In this document: piece by piece, positions 1 through 5,177 of the stretch
Layout of the letters: the number at the start of each line of letters is the position of its first letter
How positions within the stretch are numbered: the stretch's first letter is position 1
Assembly: GCA_030039575.1 (NCBI GenBank)
Contig: JASHVH010000396.1
Span: 1 to 6,256, forward strand
Source of the DNA: Acidimicrobiales bacterium
GTDB taxonomy: Bacteria; Actinomycetota; Acidimicrobiia; Acidimicrobiales; Palsa-688
Length of the DNA stretch: 6,256 bases
Direction of reading: 5' to 3'
Program-made: the position numbers and the translations under genes
Notes under the pieces: generated by a model
What the model saw: only the letters and a program-made list of their open reading frames with translations
Database searches by the model: none
What the model was told of the DNA's origin: nothing

Positions 1-112
1 CCGCTCGTAGACGGACCCGGACGTCGTGGTCGTGCTCGATCTCGGGGCTTGCCACTTCGGCCAGCTTGAGGACCTCTGGCCCGCCGGCGGCCGTCATGAG
101 CACTGCTCGCAT
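1..112 (-). CDS. Medium-chain (MDR) quinone/zinc-type alcohol oxidoreductase, N-terminal fragment
   Basis: Reading the minus strand from the ATG at 112 gives 37 codons open to the left edge. The protein begins MRAVLMTAAGGPEVLKLAEV and continues with a Pro-Glu-Ile then Asp-Val-Arg-Val-Arg pattern. That is the usual opening of the GroES-like domain of NADPH:quinone reductase / zinc-type alcohol dehydrogenases, where 'GGPEVL' is followed by a 'P....V.V...A' strand. Family members run about 310-340 residues, so roughly 90% lies outside the window. The start is well fixed: GGAGG at 119-123 (read on the minus strand) sits 6 bases before the ATG. The catalytic or NADPH-binding part is not visible, so quinone reductase versus alcohol dehydrogenase cannot be decided. 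It lies 75 bp downstream of the propeller gene, same strand, and may be the last or next gene of that transcription unit. Confidence 0.8.
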   Translation of the reverse strand, partial: MRAVLMTAAGGPEVLKLAEVASPEIEHDHDVRVRLRA

Positions 113-118
113 CTGTAA

Positions 119-123
119 CCTCC
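119..123 (-). promoter_or_regulatory. Ribosome binding site of the MDR oxidoreductase
   Basis: On the minus strand this reads GGAGG, followed by a 6-base spacer and ATG at 112. It is one of the best Shine-Dalgarno matches in the window and is the main support for a gene that would otherwise be only a short open end. Confidence 0.75.
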
Positions 124-129
124 GTTTGA

Positions 130-144
130 GCCCGTTTTGCGGGC
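130..144. other. Short GC hairpin between propeller gene and MDR gene
   Basis: GCCCG at 130-134 is the reverse complement of CGGGC at 140-144, with a 5-base loop. On the minus strand no run of T follows, so it is not a convincing intrinsic terminator. It lies just upstream of the ribosome binding site of the MDR gene and could affect read-through or translation, but a 5-bp GC stem can arise by chance in DNA of this composition. Confidence 0.3.
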
Positions 145-187
145 CATCTCTGCAAGTTGACTGTCCCCGCCCATGCAAGCGTGTTCG

Positions 188-1054
188 TTATGCCAAGAGC
201 AAGAGCGCTTGGCCATAAAGTCTCGGGAGTTCCACGACGGCACCGAGAAATCTCCCGCTGGAAAAGTCGAAGGCCACAACTTGGCCTTCGCCAACGCAAT
301 AGAGGCGACCGTCTTGGCCGAAGCGCAGTCCCCGCGGCTTGGCCAACGCGACGGCGCCTTCAGCGGAAAACACTCGCACCAGCTGGCCGTTGGAGGGGTC
401 GTACTCGCGAACGGTGGTCTTGGCGTTGGCGGAGCCGAAGGGCCATTCGCTGGACACGACTATGTTCCCGTTGGGGGCGACGGCAAGATCGAGCGGGCTC
501 AGTTCGGGATCGCTCACGAGGCGATGCGTGCGGAGCCCAAATTTGTCCTCGAACGCGGCAATCGTATTTTCGCCCTCTCCGGATGGGCCTATACCTGAGG
601 CCAGGTAAAGTTGGCCCTCCGGGCCAAACCCAAACCCTCTCGGGAACGGGACGACCCCCTCCGGCAGGACGTCTTCTCCCTTCTGGTCGAGAAGAGCAGG
701 CATGGCCAGTATCGTCCGCCGGCGGCGCGAGCCGACGTAGTAGCGACCGTCGGGCCCGAACGTCCCCCCGCCGGGGTCGAGCCCGGTGACCTGCCCGGAG
801 TCGCGGACAACGTTCCCGCGGCGGTCGAGCGCCAACACCCGGTCGTCACCGCTGTTCACGTAAATGAGTTCACCGGACGGGCCCAGGCTGAGGCCGCGCG
901 GGTCGGTAATGCGGTGGTCCTCGCTGAACGGTCCGTCCAGGGCGCCATCGGCGGTAAAACACAGCAGCGCGCCGTAACCGTCACCGTTCGCCCCGCTGGC
1001 GCTAGTGACCAGGATCCGGGTTGTCGAGGACTGAACTTCGGGTAATGCCACCAC
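188..1054 (-). CDS. Beta-propeller protein of NHL / SMP-30-like type
   Basis: This 288-residue protein is built of about six repeats, each with a hydrophobic strand, a 'P.G..fg.dG.lyv' core and a following strand. The clearest copies are near residues 51-77 (DPRGLSLGPSGELIYV), 91-118, 138-168 (FPRGFGFGPEGQLYLA), 186-220 (LDLAVAPNGNIVVSS) and 240-263 (PRGLRFGQDGRLYCVG). A weaker blade covers residues 13-47. The pattern is that of six-bladed NHL or SMP-30/gluconolactonase-like propellers. No signal peptide is evident, so it is probably cytoplasmic. The start is a GTG at 1054, directly followed by a second GTG, with no good Shine-Dalgarno. It lies only 18 bp past the stop of the dehydrogenase and in the same frame, so translational coupling is likely. 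The neighbouring hydroxyacid dehydrogenase makes a lactonase role conceivable, but metal-binding residues were not established. Fold is fairly sure, function unknown. Confidence 0.75.
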   Translation of the reverse strand: MVALPEVQSSTTRILVTSASGANGDGYGALLCFTADGALDGPFSEDHRITDPRGLSLGPSGELIYVNSGDDRVLALDRRGNVVRDSGQVTGLDPGGGTFGPDGRYYVGSRRRRTILAMPALLDQKGEDVLPEGVVPFPRGFGFGPEGQLYLASGIGPSGEGENTIAAFEDKFGLRTHRLVSDPELSPLDLAVAPNGNIVVSSEWPFGSANAKTTVREYDPSNGQLVRVFSAEGAVALAKPRGLRFGQDGRLYCVGEGQVVAFDFSSGRFLGAVVELPRLYGQALLLLA

Positions 1055-1072
1055 GGCGCCGCCCAGGTCGTG

Positions 1073-2035
1073 TTACGTGACGACGTACAGGGGTTCCTCG
1101 CCCTTGGCCACGCGTTGCACGTTCTCCGCCGCGGCGGCTCCTCGCCGACGCGATGTCTCGTACGTGCAGGCGGCGACGTGGGGGGTGAGGACCACGTTGT
1201 CCAAGCTCAGCAGAGGGTCGTCAGAGGGGAGGGGTTCTACGGCGAAGACATCGAGACCGGCGCCGGCGATCCGCTGCGAGTTGAGCGCGTCCACCAAAGC
1301 CGCCTGGTCGACGAGCTGGCCCCTGGCGACGTTAATGAGGACGGCAGTGGGTTTCATCCTCCCGAACTCAGCCGGCCCGATCATGCCCCAGGTGTCCCGT
1401 GTGAGCGGGACGTGGAGGGAGACAACGTCGGCCACCGACAACAGTTCGTCCAATTTCTCCGGCCCTCCGAGGACCCTCACGCCGAGCCGGGCGGCCTCGT
1501 CGGCCCCCGGCCCCGGGGGGTTTATGCCCACGACGGGCAAGCCGAGCGGCTGGGCCAGTTGGGCGAGCTGGCGGCCACTTGTCCCGAGGCCGACCAGCCC
1601 CAGAGTGCGGTCGTACAGCTCATGGCCGAAGGAACGCCCGAAAACCCCGGCTTTAAGGTCACTTTGGCTGGCTGAGAAACCCTTCACCGCGCACAGCATC
1701 AACATAAGCGCGTGTTCTGCGAGCGCCCGGGCGCTGAACTCACCGGGCGTGTTGGCGACCGGGATCCCATTGGCCCTGAACACGCCGAGGTCGAGCTGGT
1801 CATAGCCGTCAAGGGTCACTTGCCACAGCTTGACGCCGGCTGCCCGGGCTTCAGGGACCATACCGGGGTCGAGGGCAGCGCCGTTGTCGACAACCGCCAG
1901 CGCGTCCCGGACTTGAGGAGCAAAGGGCTGATCGGGGGCCCACATCACTGGCTCGAACTCCGTCCCCAACGCGGCGACGAAGTCTGCGTACCACGGGCCC
2001 GCGTTGCCGGGCTGGGCCATGTACAGGACCTTCAT
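1073..2035 (-). CDS. D-isomer-specific 2-hydroxyacid dehydrogenase (phosphoglycerate dehydrogenase-like)
   Basis: This 320-residue NAD(P)-dependent enzyme should interconvert a D-2-hydroxyacid and its 2-oxoacid in the cytoplasm. The N-terminal substrate-binding part contains the family's 'NTPGEFSARALAEHALML' segment (residues 95-112). The Rossmann domain follows with GLGTSG at 149-154. The catalytic triad is complete: Arg238 (in NVARGQLVD), Glu267 (in VFAVEPLP) and His286 (in LTPHVAA). Length is normal. The acidic residue that usually ends the second strand of the cofactor fold is Asn172 here (VVGINPPG), which could loosen the preference for NADH. The ATG at 2035 was chosen because GGAGGG sits 7 bases upstream; the longer open frame to 2080 includes that site and has no signal of its own. 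Substrate cannot be told: phosphoglycerate, glyoxylate/hydroxypyruvate or another acid are all possible. Confidence 0.9.
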   Translation of the reverse strand: MKVLYMAQPGNAGPWYADFVAALGTEFEPVMWAPDQPFAPQVRDALAVVDNGAALDPGMVPEARAAGVKLWQVTLDGYDQLDLGVFRANGIPVANTPGEFSARALAEHALMLMLCAVKGFSASQSDLKAGVFGRSFGHELYDRTLGLVGLGTSGRQLAQLAQPLGLPVVGINPPGPGADEAARLGVRVLGGPEKLDELLSVADVVSLHVPLTRDTWGMIGPAEFGRMKPTAVLINVARGQLVDQAALVDALNSQRIAGAGLDVFAVEPLPSDDPLLSLDNVVLTPHVAACTYETSRRRGAAAAENVQRVAKGEEPLYVVT

Positions 2036-2042
2036 CGAATAT

Positions 2043-2048
2043 CCCTCC
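2043..2048 (-). promoter_or_regulatory. Ribosome binding site of the hydroxyacid dehydrogenase
   Basis: The minus strand reads GGAGGG followed by a 7-base spacer and ATG at 2035. This decides between the start at 2035 and the in-frame upstream candidates at 2050 and 2080: the 2050 ATG directly abuts the Shine-Dalgarno and would be part of it. Confidence 0.75.
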
Positions 2049-2129
2049 ATCGGTTCTCTGGCTCCATCGGGGCCCGTCAAGCACTGCCCGGGGAGCTTGT
2101 CTCGAAACCTGAGCGGGCGGTGCGGCCGG

Positions 2130-2270
2130 CGTCCCCCTCAACAGGAAGGTGAGCCCTTCCGCTACCGTCCGGTGAGCATAGACGGCCCGGCGCAGTTCGG
2201 TGTACGGGAGGCCACCGACCATGGCGGTCTGGACGGCGGCCATCAGCTCGCTGCAAACCCGCGGTCGTCC
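2130..2270 (-). pseudogene. Remnant of a pyridine nucleotide-disulfide oxidoreductase (C-terminal dimerisation domain)
   Basis: Translating the minus strand right after the exporter stop gives, from about 2243, MAAVQTAMVGGLPYTELRRA, continuing with VYAHRTVAEGLTFLL. This closely resembles the end of the dimerisation domain in mercuric reductase / lipoamide dehydrogenase-like flavoproteins, where a '..M..VQ.AM..GLPY..L......AHPT.AEGL..L' pattern closes the protein; the His of the family's catalytic HPT motif survives as H-R-T. Only about 45 residues are left of an enzyme normally near 450-500. The FAD- and NAD-binding domains and redox cysteines are absent, there is no plausible start or ribosome site, and the frame runs on without the expected stop. 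It lies in the 244-bp gap between the exporter and the dehydrogenase. The identification rests on recognised motif pattern, not on an alignment search. Confidence 0.65.
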
Positions 2271-2279
2271 ACCTGCCTG

Positions 2280-3917
2280 CTATGAGGTGGCCCCCCGGTC
2301 GTTGACGGCCAGCCAGTGGGTGACGGTGACCGGGTGGGCGGGGTCGGTCATCTCGCGCAGCCGGTCGAGCCGCTCCTGGTCGTGCTTGCTCACGCGCTCG
2401 TGCTGCAGGAGGTGCTCGTCCCACGATGCCACGACGAACTGCTCGAGCACCCGGCTCCTATTGTCGGCGTCGCTCCACGCTCTCCATGACGTGGCCCCGG
2501 TGCGCCGCCGGCTGAACCTCGTGTCCTGCAAAGCCGTCATCAGGTCGTCCTCGAGACCAGGCCGCGCCCAGTACTCGACGCTGACCAGGACCGGCCCGTC
2601 CGGCGCCTGGCCCGGGGCGAGCTGAGGAGCGGGCCAGTCGCCCGCAGGCACGAGGTCCTCGGGCGGGAGGGATTGGAAGCGCCGTACCAGCGCCGCCAGC
2701 GGGCTGAGGGCCAGCCCGGCGGCCGCGATGGTGAGGGTAGGCGACAACCCGGCGTGCTCGGCCGCCACGCCCATGACGGCGCTGCCTACCGCGTTCCCGC
2801 CCTGGAAGACGATCAGGTAAAACGACATACCCCGGGCCTTGACCCATTGCGGCAGCGATAACTGGTACAGCGAGCTCAGGGTGGACAAGGCCGTGACCCA
2901 GCACGCCCCGCCTACCACCAGGGCGATGGCGGCCACGGCGGTCACGTGGGCGTAAGCCAGGAGCAGCGTCACGGCGGCCAGCCCGACCGAGCTGATTGAC
3001 AACATGCCGTCGGGCGACAGCCGGGCTCGCAGCCTCGGCAGCAGGGCGGCTCCCACGACCGCCCCTATGCCGACGCTGCCGAGTAACAGCCCGTAGCCGC
3101 CCGAGCCCAAGTGCAGCACCGAATGAGCCGTGAGCGGCAGCAAGGCCCAGATGGCACTGGCGAAGAAGACGAACAGGGCGGCCCGGGCCAGGACCACGCG
3201 AAGTACTGGGCTGCCGGCGACGTAGCGGCCGCCGGCGCGGACGGCCTCACCCACGTGCTCCCGGGGGAGGGCGTCCGGAGGACGGGCGGAGTGCCAGGCC
3301 CAGATAACCGCGATGGGTGCGGCGAAGCTGGCCGCGTTGACAAAAAAGACAGTGCCGGCGCTGGTAGCGGCCAGGAGCACACCACCGATGGCCGGTCCCA
3401 CGGCGCGGGCCAGGTTTTGGTTCACCGAGCCGAGGGAGATCGCCTGTTGGCGCTCGGCCGGGTCTACCAGCTCGGGCTGAAGTGTCTGCCAGGTTGGCGA
3501 GGTCAGCGCTTGCCCGGTCCCGACCGCGAACAGCAACGCGAGCAGGGCCCACGGCGTTACCAGGCCGGCGATCGCCAGGGCGCCCAGGGCTCCCGCCGCC
3601 AGCAGCATCAAAGTCTGGGTCCCGAGCAGGAAGCGACGGCGGTCGGCTAGGTCACCGATCGTCCCGGCCAGGATGGCGAACAGCACGACGGGAAGGCCTG
3701 CCGCCGTTTGTACCAGCGCGACATAGGTGGCAGAGGTGGTCAAGCTCAACATGAGCCATTGGGCCGCCACCGTCTGCATCCAGCTGCCGACATTGCTCAC
3801 GAACTGGGCGCCCCACATGGCGGCGAACAGGCGATGCCGGAACGGCGACCAAGCCGACACCTGGGCCCTGGCCGGGCCGGGCGCGCGGGCCGCCCGGCGC
3901 CGGTCCAACCCCGTCAC
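2280..3917 (-). CDS. MFS exporter, MFS_3 / EntS-like, with soluble C-terminal domain
   Basis: A 545-residue inner-membrane transporter expected to export a small molecule using the proton gradient. The hydrophobic segments form about 10-12 helices between residues 31 and 412. The first conserved block is 'FRHRLFAAMWGAQFVSNVGS' (26-45), and the major-facilitator motif between helices 2 and 3 is GDLADRRR (88-95). After the last helix a proline-rich linker (about 417-442) leads to a soluble domain (443-537) with 'VSVEYWARPG', 'FVVASWDEHLLQHERVS' and 'VTHWLAV', which is typical of the PF05977 exporters and resembles a ferredoxin-like antibiotic-monooxygenase fold. Length fits that family. The start is uncertain: the GTG at 3917 has no Shine-Dalgarno, and a GTG at 3860 (residue 20) would give a more typical short N-terminus. 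It is the first gene of the leftward block, divergent from queD. Substrate unknown. Confidence 0.87.
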   Translation of the reverse strand: MTGLDRRRAARAPGPARAQVSAWSPFRHRLFAAMWGAQFVSNVGSWMQTVAAQWLMLSLTTSATYVALVQTAAGLPVVLFAILAGTIGDLADRRRFLLGTQTLMLLAAGALGALAIAGLVTPWALLALLFAVGTGQALTSPTWQTLQPELVDPAERQQAISLGSVNQNLARAVGPAIGGVLLAATSAGTVFFVNAASFAAPIAVIWAWHSARPPDALPREHVGEAVRAGGRYVAGSPVLRVVLARAALFVFFASAIWALLPLTAHSVLHLGSGGYGLLLGSVGIGAVVGAALLPRLRARLSPDGMLSISSVGLAAVTLLLAYAHVTAVAAIALVVGGACWVTALSTLSSLYQLSLPQWVKARGMSFYLIVFQGGNAVGSAVMGVAAEHAGLSPTLTIAAAGLALSPLAALVRRFQSLPPEDLVPAGDWPAPQLAPGQAPDGPVLVSVEYWARPGLEDDLMTALQDTRFSRRRTGATSWRAWSDADNRSRVLEQFVVASWDEHLLQHERVSKHDQERLDRLREMTDPAHPVTVTHWLAVNDRGATS

Positions 3918-3951
3918 CGTATTTGCCGAGGGAGGGTTTTCGACGGGTGAC

Positions 3952-4005
3952 CGTTGCCCACGCGCGCTCGGCTCATAAGCCTCTAACGCTAGTTAACGGG
4001 CAACG
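3952..4005. repeat. 8-bp inverted repeat flanking a 38-bp centre
   Basis: CGTTGCCC at 3952-3959 is the exact reverse complement of GGGCAACG at 3998-4005. The heptamer core recurs once more in direct orientation at 4038-4044. The centre is unusually AT-containing for this window and includes GTTAAC at 3992-3997. The placement between divergent genes fits paired operator half-sites or a looping regulator, but that is inference. Confidence 0.4.
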
Positions 4006-4030
4006 TCGTCCAGGAGGTGCGAGCAGCAGG

Positions 4031-4041
4031 GCCCCAGGGGC
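4031..4041. repeat. 11-bp palindrome GCCCCAGGGGC
   Basis: A perfect 5+1+5 inverted repeat lying partly over the third copy of the GGGCAAC heptamer. It could be a protein-binding site or a small hairpin; in GC-rich DNA chance occurrence is plausible. Confidence 0.3.
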
Positions 4042-4079
4042 AACCAGGACCGGGTGGCCGGCTCCAAACGCCCACGCCG

Positions 4080-4085
4080 TATGAT
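4080..4085 (+). promoter_or_regulatory. Candidate -10 element for the queD operon
   Basis: TATGAT stands out in GC-rich surroundings, 57 bp before the queD start. No -35-like hexamer is seen about 17 bp upstream, so this is a weak promoter call. If real, transcription would begin near 4092, immediately before or within the palindrome at 4094-4106. Confidence 0.3.
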
Positions 4086-4093
4086 CGCTGCGG

Positions 4094-4106
4094 CCCCAAA
4101 TTGGGG
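4094..4106. repeat. 13-bp palindrome CCCCAAATTGGGG ahead of queD
   Basis: A perfect 6+1+6 inverted repeat between the candidate -10 box and the queD ribosome binding site. The position would suit a repressor operator at the transcription start or a short hairpin in the leader RNA. The one-base centre makes a DNA-binding dimer site more likely than an RNA stem-loop. No regulator gene is present nearby. Confidence 0.4.
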
Positions 4107-4127
4107 ACACAGAAAGCGTGACGGCAC

Positions 4128-4132
4128 GGAGG
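4128..4132 (+). promoter_or_regulatory. Ribosome binding site of queD
   Basis: GGAGG with a 10-base spacer to the GTG start at 4143. It supports the GTG start, since no ATG is in reach. Confidence 0.65.
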
Positions 4133-4142
4133 TCCCGGCGCT

Positions 4143-4502
4143 GTGGAAGTCTTCAGGGAGTTCACGTTCGAGGCCGCGCACCGGCTCCCATATGTCCCCG
4201 ATGGGCACAAGTGCGCGCGCCTGCACGGGCACTCGTACCGGGTGGGCGTGCACGTGGAGGGAAGGATAGGGGAAAGAACTGGCTGGGTCCGTGACTTCTC
4301 CGAGCTGTCCGGCGCCATGAAGCCCCTGCTGGCCCAGCTCGACCACAATTACCTCAACGAGGTGGAAGGCCTCGAAAACCCGACGAGCGAGGTGCTGGCC
4401 CGGTGGATCTGGGAACGGCTCCGCGAGCCGCTCCCGGACCTGTCGCAGGTGCTTGTCCACGAAACTTGCACGTCCGGGTGCGTTTACCGGGGCGAGCCGT
4501 GA
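4143..4502 (+). CDS. queD: 6-carboxy-5,6,7,8-tetrahydropterin synthase QueD
   Basis: QueD converts 7,8-dihydroneopterin triphosphate to 6-carboxytetrahydropterin, the first dedicated step to 7-deazaguanines such as preQ0 and queuosine, in the cytoplasm. The 119-residue protein has the full family set. Zinc ligands are His13 (EAAHRLP), His28 and His30. The catalytic Cys24 lies in the C-x3-HGH motif (CARLHGH), which separates QueD from many eukaryotic pyruvoyl-tetrahydropterin synthases. Asp67-His68 sit in LDHNYLN, and Glu107 in VHETCTSGCVY anchors the pterin. Residue spacing matches the E. coli enzyme closely. The GTG start at 4143 gives the standard MEVFREFTFEAAH beginning and has a GGAGG upstream. 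Its stop overlaps the queC start by one base (TGATG), so the two are almost surely co-translated. FolE and QueE are not in the window. Confidence 0.93.
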   Translation: MEVFREFTFEAAHRLPYVPDGHKCARLHGHSYRVGVHVEGRIGERTGWVRDFSELSGAMKPLLAQLDHNYLNEVEGLENPTSEVLARWIWERLREPLPDLSQVLVHETCTSGCVYRGEP

Positions 4503-5164
4503 TGCAGCGCGACGAGCTCGTGGTGCTGGCCAGCGGGGGCCTGGACAGCGCCGTCCTCGTGGCCGATCAAGCGGCGCTGGACAAGGTGGTACAGCCCGTT
4601 TACATCCGCTTCGGCCTGGCCTGGGAGCAAGTCGAGGAGGCTCACCTGCGCCGGTACCTCGGTTCGCTCCGTGACCAGGGCGAGGTACGCCCGCTTGTCG
4701 TCCTCGAGCTGCCCATCTCCGACGTCTACGGGGCGCATTGGAGCGTGGCCGGCGCCGGTGCCCCCGACGGTTCGACTCCCGACGAGGCCGTGTACCTCCC
4801 GGGGCGCAACCTGCTGCTACTGGCGAAAACCACGGTCTGGTGCGCACTTCAAGGGGTGGGCAGGATCGCATTGGGGACGCTCCGCGCTAACCCGTTCGCG
4901 GACGCCAGCGGCCAGTTCCTCTCCGGTTTCGCCAGCCTGGCCGGCACCGCCCTCGGGCGGGAATTAGAGGTGGTGACACCGTTCTCGGCGCTGACCAAAG
5001 CGGAGGTCCTTTCCCTCGGCCAGGATCTCCCGCTCGAACTCACCTTCTCGTGTATTGCTCCCGCCGGGACCGGTCACTGCGGCACCTGTAACAAATGTGC
5101 CGAGCGGCGCAAGGCGTTCGCCGAGGCCGGCATCGAAGACCGGACCGAGTACTCCCGCGGCTGA
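4502..5164 (+). CDS. queC: 7-cyano-7-deazaguanine (preQ0) synthase QueC, divergent form
   Basis: QueC uses ATP and ammonia to turn 7-carboxy-7-deazaguanine into preQ0. The 220-residue protein begins with the PP-loop ATP-pyrophosphatase motif SGGLDS (11-16). It carries YLPGRNLLLL (98-107), the counterpart of the family's 'VPARN' segment. It ends with a four-cysteine zinc site, Cys184, Cys193, Cys196 and Cys199 (FSCIAPAG, then HCGTCNKC). Two regions differ from the common bacterial form: 'YIRFGLAWEQVEEAHL' (34-49) instead of the usual D-Y-G-Q-R-H block, and 'ALGTLRANPFADASGQF' (123-139) where typical QueC has a G-Y-P-D-C-R-P-E-F segment. The ATG at 4502 was chosen because it overlaps the queD stop; the open frame extends upstream but only by running 100 bp into queD. 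Most likely makes preQ0, though the divergence leaves room for a related substrate. Confidence 0.9.
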   Translation: MQRDELVVLASGGLDSAVLVADQAALDKVVQPVYIRFGLAWEQVEEAHLRRYLGSLRDQGEVRPLVVLELPISDVYGAHWSVAGAGAPDGSTPDEAVYLPGRNLLLLAKTTVWCALQGVGRIALGTLRANPFADASGQFLSGFASLAGTALGRELEVVTPFSALTKAEVLSLGQDLPLELTFSCIAPAGTGHCGTCNKCAERRKAFAEAGIEDRTEYSRG

Positions 5165-5177
5165 GTTGGCCGAGACG

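Larger units (their letters stand above)
3918..4142. promoter_or_regulatory. Divergent intergenic region between exporter and queD
   Basis: No convincing gene lies in these 225 bp. Since both flanking genes point away, promoters for both blocks should be here. Visible elements: the heptamer GGGCAAC at 3998-4004 and 4038-4044, with an inverted copy at 3953-3959; an 11-bp palindrome at 4031-4041; a 13-bp palindrome at 4094-4106; a -10-like TATGAT at 4080-4085; and the queD ribosome binding site at 4128-4132. I looked for a preQ1 riboswitch ahead of queD and did not recognise one. No clear -35 box was found on either strand. Confidence 0.55.

Noticed and set aside
130..144. Intrinsic terminator after the propeller gene
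   Set aside because: The stem is only 5 bp and no T-run follows on the minus strand.
157..789. Plus-strand open frame of 210 codons
   Set aside because: Arg-rich, low-complexity translation opposite the propeller gene, whose repeats are clear; treated as a shadow.
1070..1675. Plus-strand open frame of 201 codons
   Set aside because: It lies wholly opposite the dehydrogenase, which has a full catalytic triad; no recognisable motif in the plus-strand product.
4012..4060. Shine-Dalgarno-like AGGAGG at 4012-4017 suggesting a small gene before queD
   Set aside because: No start codon lies at a usable distance; the nearest GTG (4054) opens a frame without recognisable features that overlaps queD.
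3990..4142. preQ1 riboswitch ahead of queD
   Set aside because: I could not recognise the small pseudoknot with its A-rich tail or another preQ1-class core; the region is GC-rich with only short palindromes. A covariance-model search would settle it.
4403..4501. Upstream extension of the queC frame inside queD
   Set aside because: The extra residues overlap 100 bp of queD and are not QueC-like; the ATG at 4502 gives the normal family start and overlaps the queD stop.
3993..4871. Long minus-strand open frame (292 codons) antisense to queD and queC
   Set aside because: It is rich in Arg, Pro and Gly with no domain pattern and lies opposite two strongly supported genes; long antisense frames are expected in DNA of this GC content.
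5055..5177. Upstream extension of the glycosyltransferase frame inside queC
   Set aside because: The extension overlaps the zinc-site end of queC and lacks GT9 similarity; the family's first strand begins right after the ATG at 5178/5184.
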